64,000 bases of DNA. It comes from Dehalococcoidia bacterium (GTDB lineage Bacteria; Chloroflexota; Dehalococcoidia; Tepidiformales; Tepidiformaceae). The stretch lies in NCBI GenBank assembly GCA_003104995.1, contig PQAO01000026.1, positions 242,359 to 306,358 of the forward strand, given 5' to 3'. The translations under genes were made by a program, and so were the position numbers. Numbering within the stretch: the first letter of the stretch is position 1; each line of letters starts with the position of its first letter. This document shows, piece after piece, positions 1-9,134 of this stretch. The notes beneath the pieces are model-generated. The model had not been told where the DNA came from and did not search any database. It was given only the letters and a program-made list of their open reading frames with translations.

Positions 1-680
1 CGTGCCGCTGCCGGCTCGAGGATCGCGCCATCGCGCATCGTCACGAGCCGGTCGAGGTGGCTGGCGACCTGGTGGTCGTGGGTCACCACCAGCAGCGCCG
101 TGCCCCGGTCTGTCGCGAGCGAGACCAGCACGTCCAGCACTGCCTCCGCGTTCACGGTATCGAGCGAGCCGGTCGGCTCGTCGGCGAAGATCACAGCCGG
201 TTCGTGCACGACCGCGCGTGCGACGGCGGCACGCTGGGCCTGCCCGCCAGACACGGCACCGGCGCGGCGCTCGGCCACAGCGGCGACGCCGAGGGCATCG
301 AGCGCGTCCATTGCGGCCCGTCGAGCCTGGTCGCGCCGCTGCCCGGTGAGCAGCAGCGGCAGCATCACGTTCTCCACCAGCGTCAGCTCCGGGACGAGGT
401 CGCCGAACTGGAACACCACGCCCATCCGCCGCAGCCGCAGGTCGCTGCGCTGGCCGTCGCGCAGCGTGTTCAGGCGCTGCCCCTCGAACCACACTTCGCC
501 TTCGTCCGGCGGCAGCACCCCGGCGAGGCAGTGCAGCAGTGTCGACTTGCCCGACCCCGAGGCGCCCATCAGCGCCACCCGGTCTCCGGCGTCCAGGCGA
601 ATGTCTGCGCTCCGCACCGCCTTCGTCTCGCCGTAGGACACCGAGAGGCCGCGCGCTTCGACCAGCGCTGTGGCACTCAC
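1..680 (-). CDS. ABC transporter ATP-binding protein, LolD/MacB type (partial, runs off left edge)
   Basis: Nucleotide-binding subunit of an ABC exporter of the LolD/MacB class, which powers FtsX-type permeases. About 226 codons are visible and the frame is still open at base 1. Walker A reads GASGSGKST, the signature is SGGQAQRAAVARA, and Walker B is VIFADEPTGSLD followed by the switch histidine in VVTHDHQ. All catalytic motifs are intact. The start is GTG at 680, which overlaps the TGA stop of the PadR gene as GTGA, so the two are translationally coupled. The permease partner should lie to the left of the window. The PadR partner suggests drug- or envelope-stress-induced expression. Function class is seen; substrate is unknown. 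Confidence 0.88.
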   Translation of the reverse strand, partial: MSATALVEARGLSVSYGETKAVRSADIRLDAGDRVALMGASGSGKSTLLHCLAGVLPPDEGEVWFEGQRLNTLRDGQRSDLRLRRMGVVFQFGDLVPELTLVENVMLPLLLTGQRRDQARRAAMDALDALGVAAVAERRAGAVSGGQAQRAAVARAVVHEPAVIFADEPTGSLDTVNAEAVLDVLVSLATDRGTALLVVTHDHQVASHLDRLVTMRDGAILEPAAA

Positions 681-1207
681 GAGGCACCGCCGAATGCGGC
701 CCGCAACGCGTCCAACCGCTTGCCCGAGTCCTCGATCCAGCGCAGGTCGGCGTCCAGGTGGGCCAGCTCGTAGGTCACCGAGAGCACCTCGGCCGGTCCT
801 GCTCCCCGGCGTTGTTGCTGCAGCGCGCGCATCCGTTCCATATGCACGGCTCGCTGCTCGTCCAGCACCGACTCCGCCAAGCGACCCGACATCAGCGCCA
901 CCGATACCCGCGCGAACAGGCTGCTCGTGGCGAACACGTCCGGGTCCTGGGGCGTGTACACCCAGCGGTCCACCACGGTCACCCCATCAGGCGTGATCTG
1001 GTAGCGCTTGCGCTCGGGTCCTGCCCCGGGCCCGACCTCCACCACCTCCGCCAGTCCATCCCGTTCGAAGCGGGCGAGCGACTGGTACACCTGCCCAAAG
1101 GCCAGCGGACGCCGCTGCCCGAAGTGCAGGTCGAAGTCCTGCTTCAACGTGTACCCATGGGCTGGGCTCCGCTCCAACAACGACAGCAACACCGATGAGG
1201 TCGACAT
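677..1207 (-). CDS. PadR-family transcriptional regulator
   Basis: A 176-residue protein with an N-terminal PadR winged helix (about residues 1-75: LLERSPAHGYTLKQDFD, then GQVYQSLARFERDGLAE and the wing KRYQITPDG). A helical C-terminal dimerisation region follows (about 85-175, with the Arg-rich stretch MRALQQQRR). PadR proteins usually repress adjacent exporters and release DNA on binding a small ligand. This gene is first in its operon and overlaps the ABC ATPase start by 4 bases, which fits local control of that transporter. A palindrome just upstream of its start codon (1218-1230) is a likely autoregulatory operator. The ligand cannot be told from sequence. Confidence 0.85.
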   Translation of the reverse strand: MSTSSVLLSLLERSPAHGYTLKQDFDLHFGQRRPLAFGQVYQSLARFERDGLAEVVEVGPGAGPERKRYQITPDGVTVVDRWVYTPQDPDVFATSSLFARVSVALMSGRLAESVLDEQRAVHMERMRALQQQRRGAGPAEVLSVTYELAHLDADLRWIEDSGKRLDALRAAFGGAS

Positions 1208-1607
1208 GGAGGCTACTATACACTGAGTATCTACAGCGACAACCTAGTGGTCCGTATCGCTGACTATGAGCCGCGGTCACTAGACGCTGTGCTACGGCAG
1301 GAGCAATCCCCAGTAGGCACCCCAAGGCTCGGTGGCAATGCGGCAGCGAGAGGCGGCTGATAAGGAAACAACACCGAACCCATCCGTGGCTCTCCACTCT
1401 CTTCAGAATACTGGTCCAACACCACTGCTGGTCCTCTCCAACCCCCAGGTGTTGGTCGAGATTAGAGCGGCCCCTGCTGCGGGGATCAACGTCGGCGGCA
1501 GGAGTTCGATCGCCACGTCGGATCTCGACGAAAGACCCAGGGCTGGTTCGCACGCGGAACTGGCAGATCACCGCGCTCGGGGTGGCGCCTTCAAGCGCAC
1601 GTTGCGA
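1208..1607. other. Intergenic stretch between TetR and PadR genes
   Basis: About 400 bases lie between the end of the TetR gene and the start of the PadR gene. Apart from the palindrome at 1218-1230 I see no supported gene, RNA or repeat. Both strands have open frames across parts of it, but their translations are low-complexity and resemble no family. Confidence 0.5.
1218..1230. promoter_or_regulatory. Candidate PadR operator
   Basis: Inverted repeat ATAC-N5-GTAT (1218-1221 and 1227-1230), 11 bases upstream of the PadR start codon, in an AT-rich patch of an otherwise GC-rich region. PadR-family sites are typically ATAC/GTAT- or ATGT/ACAT-type palindromes overlapping their own promoters. The arms are only 4 bp, so this is a candidate. 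Confidence 0.4.
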
Positions 1608-2246
1608 TCAAGGAGCGTCGGGCTCTCGGAGGATCGCTGCGGTGAGATTGGCGAGCTGGTCGGCGTAGGAACGCAGGAACTCCTCGGAGGTGGGATCGAC
1701 GCCGCACAGTCCCTGGATGACGTGGGGCAGGAACGTGGGTGCCATCGCCGCACCCATCAACATGATCATCAGGTAGGCCGGGTCAATTCCCTCTGGTAAC
1801 TGCCCCTGGTCCGAAAGGTGACGCAGGAGCTCTCCGTTGCGCGCCAGGCGTTCCGATCGGCCTTCGTAGTCGGGGTCTTCCTCTGGCCCTACGTACTCCA
1901 GCCCGCTCCAGGCAAGCAGGCGGACGTTCTCGGGGTTGTTCAGCGCTTCGAGCGCGTACCGGCGGATCTGCTCGGGAAGCGGCGTATCCCTGGAAACAAG
2001 GTCATCTTCACGCGCTCGCCAGCGTTCCGAGATTGCCTGGGCCAGCCCCTGCTTGCCGTCGAAGTAGTACGAGATCAGTTGCTGATTCACACCCGCGCGC
2101 GCGGCGATCGCGCTGACCCTCGCTCCCGCGTACCCGTGGGCGGCGAACTCCGATGTCGCCGCGTCCAGGATCAACGCTCGCGTGCGCTCCGGGTCGCGCT
2201 GGCGCTCGCCCGGTTTCGGCGAACGGTTGGGACTCCTTGGGGCCAT
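1608..2246 (-). CDS. TetR/AcrR-family transcriptional regulator
   Basis: A 212-residue one-component repressor. The N-terminal helix-turn-helix spans about residues 20-65 (RALILDAATSEFAAHGYAG, then VSAIAARAGVNQQLISYYFDGKQGL), which matches the TetR_N pattern closely. The rest is an all-helical ligand-binding domain with a TetR_C-like tail (EEFLRSYADQLANLTAAIL). It lies 81 bases downstream of the FtsX permease on the same strand, so it may be last in the exporter operon and regulate it. A palindrome upstream of the DrrA-like gene (6881-6898) is a possible target. The ligand is unknown. Confidence 0.88.
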   Translation of the reverse strand: MAPRSPNRSPKPGERQRDPERTRALILDAATSEFAAHGYAGARVSAIAARAGVNQQLISYYFDGKQGLAQAISERWRAREDDLVSRDTPLPEQIRRYALEALNNPENVRLLAWSGLEYVGPEEDPDYEGRSERLARNGELLRHLSDQGQLPEGIDPAYLMIMLMGAAMAPTFLPHVIQGLCGVDPTSEEFLRSYADQLANLTAAILREPDAP

Positions 2247-2327
2247 GTCGCAAACCTCTTCTTGGCTAGCTGGATCAGGATACGGGTTGGCTGTCTCATC
2301 TGCCTGATTGATCCGTGACCCGGAGTG

Positions 2328-4295
2328 CTATTCACGCTCGGTGAGATCGGTGCTGACTCGCTCGAGTACGGGGTGCGACGCGCGACCGGCAAGCCACAGA
2401 GCGATCGCTCCGATGCTGAAGAGGCCGGCGAAAATGCCGGCGCTGTAGGCGTTCAGCAAGCTGACACCTCCGCTGGTCGAGCCGCTGATGAGTCCGGCGA
2501 TGGCAGCGATCGTGCCGACGAGCGCTGTCGGCAAGACCAACTCGTATCGTTGTGCCGAAGACAGCACGCCTGGGGCAGTTCCGGCCAGTCGAAGGGCGAT
2601 AAGCGCCTCGCGGCGGTCGTAGATGCGCGCGATGGTGCCGATGACCATGGTCGCGAGGGCGACCAGCGCCGCGATCGGCATGACGACGACTCCGATCACA
2701 ACTCCGTCCAGGACCAGCCATTTGGTGGGCAAATCCTCCGCCATCTGCATCTCAGGTCCCCACAGACCGCTTTCGATCATGGTCGTCCGCGCTCGCTCTC
2801 GTTCGACCTCCGGGTCGTTTACGGTCAAAGTGAGCGTCGCCCACTCGGCCTCATCCAGCCAGAACGGCGCCGCGGTGATCTCGACGTCAGCCTGGATGTC
2901 TGCGGCACCGAGCACCGCGCGAGCCTCGGCTGCCCGGGTCTCGATCGTGGCGGCTGGTGCGACCGCCTCAAGCCGATCGGCCCTGTTTTCGAAGTCGCCG
3001 ACGCCCCTGAGTCCCAGCGGAAGGGTCGCCGCGAGGAACGCCGCGAGCGAGAATCCACTGACGGTTCGCCACGCGCTGTCCGGGCTATCGGCGAGAAAGC
3101 GCCCCGCGAGAAGCGTCGCCGGGCGATGGGCCCTACGTGCGAGGAGCCGGCCGAGGCCACCGATGATCAACGGGCCAGTGGAGAAGAGGCCCCAGCCCAG
3201 GAACACGACGCCGGTGAATACGATGGGGACCAGTGGGTTGCTGCTGCGCAGCCAGAAGAGCGCCACGGCCGCACCCATGAGGAGGACGCTCCACCAGCGC
3301 AGCGGCGTCGAGGAGGGACGCGCACGGCGATAGCTTCCCAGAGGGTCACGGATAGACGGAAGAATGCCGCTCAGTGCCCCGAGGGTGAGCATGAGCACAA
3401 CGGCGGCCATGGTGCCGAGGGTGAGGAGCGCACCGGGTTCTACGTCGGGCGGGAACCACGGGCCGCCCTTGATCGGAATCCGGGATACCAGCGGCAGGAC
3501 CAGCAGGTGAAGCACGGCACCGATCACCGCACCGATCCCGGCGAAGGTGGCCAGCTCCGTGATCGTCAGCCGCGCCAGCTGGGACGTGCTGGCGCCAAGC
3601 AGTCGAAGCGTGGCGAGGCGCCGTTGCCGTCGTCCGGCCATCAGGCGTGAGGCGAGACCGCCGAGGCCGGCAAGGGGCAGGGCTGTCATGAATACGGCGA
3701 GCAGCGCCATCTCGGCGTAGACGGTCTGATACAGGTCCGGCGTGGTCGACCAGCGGTCGATCCTGGTCGGGGTGACCGCCATCGCCTCCATCCACAGATG
3801 GGGCGCGCGCTCGTCGAACGTGGGGTCATCCAACTCGCGGCCTATCACCGCGAACAGCTCACCCGGGTACTCCAGCGTCTCCTCGGGGAGCACCCGGGTG
3901 ACGGGTGCCGGGAACCGGTTGGCGAGCTGGTTGGCCGGGAGCTCTTCGATGAGCTCGGCGAGGGCGGGCGAGGCCCACACTTCGCCAGGTGCGGGGAAAC
4001 CGTCCGTTCCTGGGACGTCGGGTGGGTCGGGGGTCAGCGCTGCGAGGTCGACGACCGTAATCGGGCGCTCTCCGAAGTAGTCCGTGAACCCTGCCTGCAA
4101 GACGGTGGGTTCACCGGCCGCGGCCTCGGGCGTACGCCATGCCGTCCTGTCCGCGCGGTGGGAGAGCCCCTGCTGTAACCCGAGCATCAGCAACAAGACG
4201 AAGGTGATGACACCTCCTGCAACCATGGGAAGACCGATCTCCAGGCGTGCGGTTGATCCGCCGCCGCGTAGAAGGCGCAACCATAGTCCACGCAT
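2328..4295 (-). CDS. FtsX-family ABC transporter permease
   Basis: A 655-residue integral membrane permease with two FtsX-type blocks. An N-terminal membrane segment lies at about 22-45 and is followed by an extracytoplasmic region of about 140 residues. FtsX block 1 (about 192-300) carries the typical cytoplasmic loop RRLATLRLLGAS. Several helices follow (about 315-400), then a second extracytoplasmic region and FtsX block 2 (about 525-645; loop DRREALIALRLAGTAP). The start codon overlaps the stop of the upstream ATPase gene as TGATG, so the two form one transporter. Proteins of this layout export lipids, lipoproteins or antimicrobial peptides, or act in mechanotransmission. The substrate here is not inferable. 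Confidence 0.85.
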   Translation of the reverse strand: MRGLWLRLLRGGGSTARLEIGLPMVAGGVITFVLLLMLGLQQGLSHRADRTAWRTPEAAAGEPTVLQAGFTDYFGERPITVVDLAALTPDPPDVPGTDGFPAPGEVWASPALAELIEELPANQLANRFPAPVTRVLPEETLEYPGELFAVIGRELDDPTFDERAPHLWMEAMAVTPTRIDRWSTTPDLYQTVYAEMALLAVFMTALPLAGLGGLASRLMAGRRQRRLATLRLLGASTSQLARLTITELATFAGIGAVIGAVLHLLVLPLVSRIPIKGGPWFPPDVEPGALLTLGTMAAVVLMLTLGALSGILPSIRDPLGSYRRARPSSTPLRWWSVLLMGAAVALFWLRSSNPLVPIVFTGVVFLGWGLFSTGPLIIGGLGRLLARRAHRPATLLAGRFLADSPDSAWRTVSGFSLAAFLAATLPLGLRGVGDFENRADRLEAVAPAATIETRAAEARAVLGAADIQADVEITAAPFWLDEAEWATLTLTVNDPEVERERARTTMIESGLWGPEMQMAEDLPTKWLVLDGVVIGVVVMPIAALVALATMVIGTIARIYDRREALIALRLAGTAPGVLSSAQRYELVLPTALVGTIAAIAGLISGSTSGGVSLLNAYSAGIFAGLFSIGAIALWLAGRASHPVLERVSTDLTERE

Positions 4296-5026
4296 CAGCT
4301 CGACCTCGGCGCAATTCCGGGGCTAGCGACCGTGTCAGGCAGGGTCCGGCCGTCAACCACCCGGACGATCCGGTCGCAACGTCCGGCGACTCGTTCGTCG
4401 TGGGTGACGAGCACCAGCGCGGCACCTCGATCCCGCGCCGTCGAGACCAGCAGCGACACCATTTCGTCGCCGGTCTGGGTATCGAGCGCACCGGTCGGCT
4501 CGTCGGCGAACACGACCGCTGGTTCGTGGATCAGCGCACGAGCGATACCGACCCGCTGTGCCTGACCGCCAGACAGCTCTCCCGGGCGCCGCAGTTCCAG
4601 GCCGGAGAGACCGAGCGTCGGGAACAACTGTTGTGCTCGGGTGACGGCGTCGCGGCGGCTTGCGCCTCCCAGCATGAGCGGCAGCGCGACATTCTCGACG
4701 GCCGGCAACTCCGGAAGCAGGCCTGGGAACCGAAAAACGAAGCCGAAGTCTGAGCACCGCAACTGGGCTCGCCGGGCGTCAGAGAGGGTGTCGACGCGGA
4801 CCTCACCAAAATGCACCTCACCGCTGTCGGGTGCGACAACGCCGGACAGGCAGTACAGCAGCGTCGATTTGCCCGAGCCGCTGGGGCCCATCACCGCTAC
4901 CGATTCACCCCGAGCAACCTCCAGTGAGGCGTGGTGCAGAACGATGGTAGGTCCGTAGCTCTTGGCGAGTCCGGTCGCTGCGAGTACCGGGCCGTCGGCT
5001 GTGGCCAGTTGTCCGATTTGGGTCAT
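4295..5026 (-). CDS. ABC transporter ATP-binding protein, MacB/LolD type
   Basis: ATPase partner of the adjacent FtsX permease, about 243 residues. Walker A is GPSGSGKST, the signature LSGGQAQRVGIARAL and Walker B VVFADEPTGALD, followed by the switch histidine in LVTHDE. I chose ATG 5026 (MTQIGQLATADG) because the ABC domain begins shortly after it. A longer in-frame start at 5104 would add 26 Arg-rich residues that resemble no ABC N-terminus and would overlap the end of the upstream permease gene. The gene ends one base into the permease start. It is similar in design to the partial ATPase at the left edge, but the two are not identical. Confidence 0.87.
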   Translation of the reverse strand: MTQIGQLATADGPVLAATGLAKSYGPTIVLHHASLEVARGESVAVMGPSGSGKSTLLYCLSGVVAPDSGEVHFGEVRVDTLSDARRAQLRCSDFGFVFRFPGLLPELPAVENVALPLMLGGASRRDAVTRAQQLFPTLGLSGLELRRPGELSGGQAQRVGIARALIHEPAVVFADEPTGALDTQTGDEMVSLLVSTARDRGAALVLVTHDERVAGRCDRIVRVVDGRTLPDTVASPGIAPRSS

Positions 5027-5090
5027 GGAAGGTGTGGTCCTTTCAGGTCGCTCATGCGTCGTCCTTCTCGATCTCGTCCCATCGCGCGGA

Positions 5091-5858
5091 TCAGGCCACG
5101 GCACTGCGGTAGACGCGGGTCGCCCAGGTGAGCGTCATAGCGGCGAGCGCGCCGACGACGGCGAATGCGATGCCGGTGTCGGTGGTGAGGATCGAGCCCT
5201 GGGCCAGGTCGCGCGCGGCGTTGACGGCGTAGTAGAGAGGGTTGGCGTGGGCGAGGACCCGCATCCAGGTGGGGCCAATCTCGAGGGGAAGCAGCACACC
5301 GGAGAGCAGCGTGAGGGGCAGTTGGAGTCCGGTGACGATCGAGGCCAGGCTGCCGATGTCCTTGAGGAGCATGCTGAGTGCGTTGGACCAGGCGGAGACG
5401 ACGATGGTAAGCAGGCTGAGAAGGACCAGCAGAACCGCGGTTCCGGTCGCGTCGGGGTGGTAGCCGAACGGTTGGGCTGCGATGGTGACCACGATCGCCG
5501 GGACGACGAAGGTGACGACGTCACGCAGGACGGGGCCGAGCAGGAGTGCGAGCCGGCTGGCCGGGGTGACGCGGAGGCGTTCGAGCACGCCGGTGTCCAG
5601 CTCGGTGATGACGGTCCAGCCGGCGCCCATCCCGGCGCCAAAGGCGACGATCACGAGCACCCCCGGCACGAAGATGTCGAGGGCGGAGCTTCCGGGCGGG
5701 AACCCTGGGGCTCCGACGATGGAGTTGAGCAGCGGGCCGAACAGCGCGAGGTACAGCAGTGGTGTGGAGAGCGCGACGACGATCCACGCCGGTGCCCGCC
5801 AGCTCTCGAGCAGCTTGCGTTGGAGCAGCCACCACGTTTGGGATGCGAATGTGCTCAT
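5091..5858 (-). CDS. ABC-2 type transporter permease (DrrB-like)
   Basis: A 255-residue membrane protein with about six hydrophobic segments and the ABC-2 pattern near its middle (GVLERLRVTPASRLALLLGPVLRDV). It pairs with the upstream ATPase: its ATG overlaps that gene's stop by 4 bases (ATGA). DrrA/DrrB-type transporters export hydrophobic drugs such as anthracyclines or cell-envelope glycolipids. The context (two ABC exporters with TetR and PadR regulators) favours a multidrug or envelope-lipid role. The specific substrate is unknown. Confidence 0.85.
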   Translation of the reverse strand: MSTFASQTWWLLQRKLLESWRAPAWIVVALSTPLLYLALFGPLLNSIVGAPGFPPGSSALDIFVPGVLVIVAFGAGMGAGWTVITELDTGVLERLRVTPASRLALLLGPVLRDVVTFVVPAIVVTIAAQPFGYHPDATGTAVLLVLLSLLTIVVSAWSNALSMLLKDIGSLASIVTGLQLPLTLLSGVLLPLEIGPTWMRVLAHANPLYYAVNAARDLAQGSILTTDTGIAFAVVGALAAMTLTWATRVYRSAVA

Positions 5859-6868
5859 CGGCGGGCGCTCCCGGTAGGGTCGGGGTCGCGCAGTGAGCGA
5901 CCGGTGTGAGCGAGGAACACGTCGTCGAGTGATGCGCCGGCGAGCGAGATGCCGTCAATCGGGACGTGCTCCCGGCGCAAGAACTCGACAACCGCCGGGA
6001 GTGTCGCAGTGCCATCGTCGACGGCAAGGCGCACGACATCGCCATCGACCACGGCCGTTGTAGAGGGCACCGCGCGGGCGAGGTGGTCCCGCAGCTCGGC
6101 GACCTCTTCGGGGCCAAGCCGGGGTTGGACAATCACCGTGTCGCGGGCGAGGGCAGCCTTCAGCTCGTGGGGCCTGCCCTCGGTGACGACGGTACCGCGG
6201 TCGACGATCGCGATCGTGTCGCAGAGCTGGTCGGCTTCGTCGAGGTAGTGGGTGACAACGACGATCGTCGTGCCACCGGAGCGCAGCGCGCGTACATGGT
6301 CCCACAGGCTGGCGCGCGTCTGCGGGTCGAGCCCGGCGGTCGGCTCGTCGAGGAACAGCACGCTGGGCCGGTGGATAAGCCCGAGGGCGATCTCGAGGCG
6401 GCGACGTTGCCCGCCGGAGTAGGTGCGCGCCGGTCGATCGATGAGCTCCGCCAGCTCGAACAGGTCGACGAGTTCGGTGACGCGGTCGTGGATGTCGGAA
6501 GCAGCCAGACCGTGCAGCCGGGCCTGGAGCAACAGGTTCTCCCGGCCGGTGGCTCCGAGGTCAGCGCCCCCGGCCTGCCCGACGTACCCGATCCGCCGGC
6601 GAACCTCCCGGGGCGCTCGGGCCACGTCGACCCCGGCGACTTCGGCGCGCCCACCGTCGATGGGCAGCAGCGTGGTGAGCATCCGCAAGGTTGTGGTCTT
6701 GCCGGCCCCGTTCGGACCGAGGAGACCGAAGATTGTCCCTGCTTCGACAGCAAGATCGACCCCGCGCACCGCATCGACCGTGCCGGTGCGGGAACGGAAC
6801 GACTTCTGGAGCCCGTCCGCGACGATGGCCGCGTGGGCCTGAGGCTGAGATCGCGCGTTATCATCCAT
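5855..6868 (-). CDS. ABC transporter ATP-binding protein (DrrA-like)
   Basis: A 337-residue ATPase of the daunorubicin-resistance class. The ABC domain covers about residues 15-240: Walker A GPNGAGKTT, signature YSGGQRRRLEIALGL, Walker B VLFLDEPTAGLD and switch VVTHYLDEAD. A C-terminal extension of about 95 residues (about 240-335) is typical of DrrA and contains the ERP-like regulatory region. It is first in a minus-strand run that continues with the permease and probably the second ABC pair and the TetR gene. There is no strong Shine-Dalgarno sequence before the ATG at 6868. A palindrome 13 bases upstream may be an operator. Confidence 0.87.
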   Translation of the reverse strand: MDDNARSQPQAHAAIVADGLQKSFRSRTGTVDAVRGVDLAVEAGTIFGLLGPNGAGKTTTLRMLTTLLPIDGGRAEVAGVDVARAPREVRRRIGYVGQAGGADLGATGRENLLLQARLHGLAASDIHDRVTELVDLFELAELIDRPARTYSGGQRRRLEIALGLIHRPSVLFLDEPTAGLDPQTRASLWDHVRALRSGGTTIVVVTHYLDEADQLCDTIAIVDRGTVVTEGRPHELKAALARDTVIVQPRLGPEEVAELRDHLARAVPSTTAVVDGDVVRLAVDDGTATLPAVVEFLRREHVPIDGISLAGASLDDVFLAHTGRSLRDPDPTGSARR

Positions 6869-6880
6869 AAGCCGGACTGT

Positions 6881-6898
6881 ATCATACGTTCAGATGAT
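6881..6898. promoter_or_regulatory. Candidate TetR-type operator upstream of the DrrA-like gene
   Basis: Inverted repeat ATCAT-N8-ATGAT (arms 6881-6885 and 6894-6898), starting 13 bases upstream of the ATG of the minus-strand ABC operon. The 18-bp span fits TetR-family operators, and a TetR gene lies at the end of the same run. The remaining bases between 6869 and the cpaB start at 7199 show no other clear element. Confidence 0.35.
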
Positions 6899-7198
6899 TG
6901 TCTTGGTAGCTTGGGTGAACTGCGGATCTCGATCCCGGAGCATGCGGGAGAAGCCGTCGAGCACGGAACGGTCTTGATCCCCTGGCAAACCAGGCCCGTT
7001 GGAAGCCCACTCCCCGGCCGGGCCTTAACCCGTGCAAACAGGCGGCAAAACGTCGTCATCCATTCAGCAAAATCTTGTCGCAAACGCACGAATTGACTCC
7101 CGCCCTAACCCACCGCTCAAAAACGTTATGGCATTCTCTTGGCGCGAGTCGCCCCCACCGATACTCGCGCCGAGGTGCGCCATGCAGGAGATCGATCC

Positions 7199-7891
7199 GT
7201 GGCGGCGCTGCCCGGGGTGCGCCGCCGGGCAAATGTAGCGCTTCCCTTCCGTGTGGATCGCAGGATGCTCGCAGGCTTCCTGCTGGTCGTCGTATCGCTT
7301 GTAGGCGGACTCCTCTTCTGGCGGAGTGCTACCGATACCACCGCCGTACTCGTTGCCGCGCGGGACATCCCTCCTGGCCACGTCATCCAACGCGATGACC
7401 TTCGCATCGCCGAGGCACGCTTCGACGGAAGCCTGGCGTCGCTGGCGCTTGGGGAATCAGAGCTGGACGTCGCGGTAGGTCGCGCCGCCAGCACGACCAT
7501 CCATGCAGGCGAGATGCTGGTCCGCCCGGACCTCGCCTCCGGTCCAGTACTTGGCGCCGACGAGGTCGCCATCACCATCTCCGTCACAGCGGACACCATC
7601 TATCCCGGCCTGCGACCGACCGACGAGGTCACCCTGCTGGCCACCAGCAACGCGGGCCGACCGGAAAGCGCCACCGTCACGCTTCTCGACCGAGCGACGG
7701 TTTTTGCGATCGGGCTGGAGCGGCGGGTCGTCAGGTCCAGCACATCAAACAGCCCCAACGAGGGCGCCACGCTCGCCAACATCACCCTTGCCGTCCCGCG
7801 TTCCGAGGCGGAAGCCATCGCACACGCCGTGACGAACGCGACCATCACCGTCGTCCTCCTCGCGCCCCAGGAGACACCTGTGCAGCCATAG
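7199..7891 (+). CDS. cpaB: Flp pilus assembly protein CpaB/RcpC
   Basis: First gene of the Tad pilus operon, about 230 residues. One N-terminal membrane segment (MLAGFLLVVVSLVGGLLFW, about residues 22-40) is followed by a SAF domain (VLVAARDIPPGHVIQRDDLRIAEA) and the RcpC-type C-terminal domain (ITISVTADTIYPGLRPTDEVTLLAT). I chose GTG 7199 because AGGAG at 7186-7190 sits 8 bases before it. The upstream TTG at 7139 lacks such a site. CpaB normally works at the secretin or cell-wall exit of the pilus. No secretin (RcpA) is encoded here, consistent with a monoderm envelope. Confidence 0.85.
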   Translation: MAALPGVRRRANVALPFRVDRRMLAGFLLVVVSLVGGLLFWRSATDTTAVLVAARDIPPGHVIQRDDLRIAEARFDGSLASLALGESELDVAVGRAASTTIHAGEMLVRPDLASGPVLGADEVAITISVTADTIYPGLRPTDEVTLLATSNAGRPESATVTLLDRATVFAIGLERRVVRSSTSNSPNEGATLANITLAVPRSEAEAIAHAVTNATITVVLLAPQETPVQP

Positions 7892-7912
7892 CCACGAACT
7901 GGAGGCAGCGCC

Positions 7913-9133
7913 ATGAGCGAAGCCAGCAAGCAGCCACGCGTCCTCCTCGCCATCGGCAACCCCGAGCGCGAGCGGCTGCTGCTGACCGCGCTGCGGGAAG
8001 CTGGCTGCGCAATCGCCGGTCGCTGCCTCGACGGCCCTTCGCTGGTCCAGCAGGCACTGGCCGGAGCCACCGATGTTGCGCTTGCCGTCGCGGGTCTGCA
8101 TCGGCTGACGCCGGAGTCGCTGGCTGCCCTGCGGGAAGCCGGAGTTCCGGTGGTTCTACTCGCAGGGACGGAGGAGGCTGACGCCTACGACGGGCTGGCG
8201 TACGTGCTGCCGGCAGCCAGCGATGAGGCTGCCCTCGTCGCGGCCCTGAGCGAAGCGATGAAGCGCGGCACGGCGATCGACCTGGCAGCCAGGACCGGGC
8301 CTGACGCCAGCCACACCCAGCGCTACCGGGGCGACAGCGAAGTCCTCACGCTGGTCAGCGGCAAAGGGGCACCCGGCACCACGACCATCGCGATCGGGCT
8401 CGCCGCAAACCTCGGTGCTTCCGGACGAAGCGTGCTGCTGATCGACGGCGACCTGCGCGGAGGATCCATTTGCGCGTGCCTCGATCTCGACCCGCGCCGG
8501 GGGCTCGCCGGGCTCAGCGTCGGTCCGGGAAGTCGGGCGGAACGTGTTCTCGATGAACTTCAGGAGGGACCAGGCTTCTCCGTCCTCGCGGGGGTCGAGC
8601 GTCCCGAGGCGCAGGAACGGCTGTTGCCCGAGCGCATCGCCAGCGCGATCGCCACGCTTCAGGAGCGATTCGACGTCATCCTCATCGACGCTGGCGAGAC
8701 GATCAGCGGCGTCACCTCGGCGACAGGAGCGGCCTTCGTCAGGTCGGCAGAACGGGTCTTACTGGTGACGACTGCCGACCTGCTGGGGCTCTGGAATGCA
8801 CGGAGTTGCCTGCGCTTCATCGCGGAGTCGCTCGGTGTTCCTCCCGAGGCTGTTTCCACCGTCATCAGCCGTCACAGCGGAACCGAGCAGTACGGCGCGC
8901 ACGAGGTGGAACGTGCCCTGGGAATCCGGGTGCTCGGCGCTATACCCGAGGACTTTCGGGCGGCCCGCCGGGCGCAGGTCGAGCGGGCGCCGATCGGGGG
9001 CAGGGCGGCTCACGCGCTCGCAGAGCTGACATCACAGCTGGGTGGCGCCGACGGCGTCGAGCAGCGACCCGTCACGCGAGAGGTATCTGCGTGGCGGCGC
9101 TGGCGGCGCCAACCGGTCGAGGGGAGGCGATGA
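7913..9133 (+). CDS. tadZ: Pilus assembly ATPase-like protein TadZ/CpaE
   Basis: A 406-residue MinD/ParA-family protein that positions the Tad machine at the membrane. The N-terminal receiver-like domain (about 10-115; RVLLAIGNPERERLLLTALR) lacks a clear phosphoacceptor set. The MinD-like domain follows (about 140-385; LTLVSGKGAPGTTTIAIGLAANLG, then VLLIDGDLRGG). The Walker A reads KGAPGTTT where MinD has KGGxGKT, so the P-loop lysine is missing. Degenerate P-loops are common in TadZ/CpaE. GGAGG precedes the ATG at a normal distance. It lies between cpaB and tadA, as in most tad loci. Confidence 0.87.
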   Translation: MSEASKQPRVLLAIGNPERERLLLTALREAGCAIAGRCLDGPSLVQQALAGATDVALAVAGLHRLTPESLAALREAGVPVVLLAGTEEADAYDGLAYVLPAASDEAALVAALSEAMKRGTAIDLAARTGPDASHTQRYRGDSEVLTLVSGKGAPGTTTIAIGLAANLGASGRSVLLIDGDLRGGSICACLDLDPRRGLAGLSVGPGSRAERVLDELQEGPGFSVLAGVERPEAQERLLPERIASAIATLQERFDVILIDAGETISGVTSATGAAFVRSAERVLLVTTADLLGLWNARSCLRFIAESLGVPPEAVSTVISRHSGTEQYGAHEVERALGIRVLGAIPEDFRAARRAQVERAPIGGRAAHALAELTSQLGGADGVEQRPVTREVSAWRRWRRQPVEGRR

Positions 9134-9134
9134 G

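Noticed and set aside
2325..3650. Long open frame on the plus strand opposite the FtsX permease
   Set aside because: High-GC antisense shadow. Its translation is Arg/Glu/Asp-rich low complexity, while the minus strand encodes clear FtsX domains.
7129..7143. TGGCA-N5-TTGGC resembling a sigma-54 promoter upstream of cpaB
   Set aside because: The GG and GC spacing fits loosely, but the -12 element is imperfect, no enhancer-binding protein is present, and the likely host group generally lacks sigma-54.
6900..7198. Left attachment site of the element before cpaB
   Set aside because: I looked for a copy of the tRNA-Asn 3' end here and in the other intergenic regions of the left half and saw none, so no left boundary is called.
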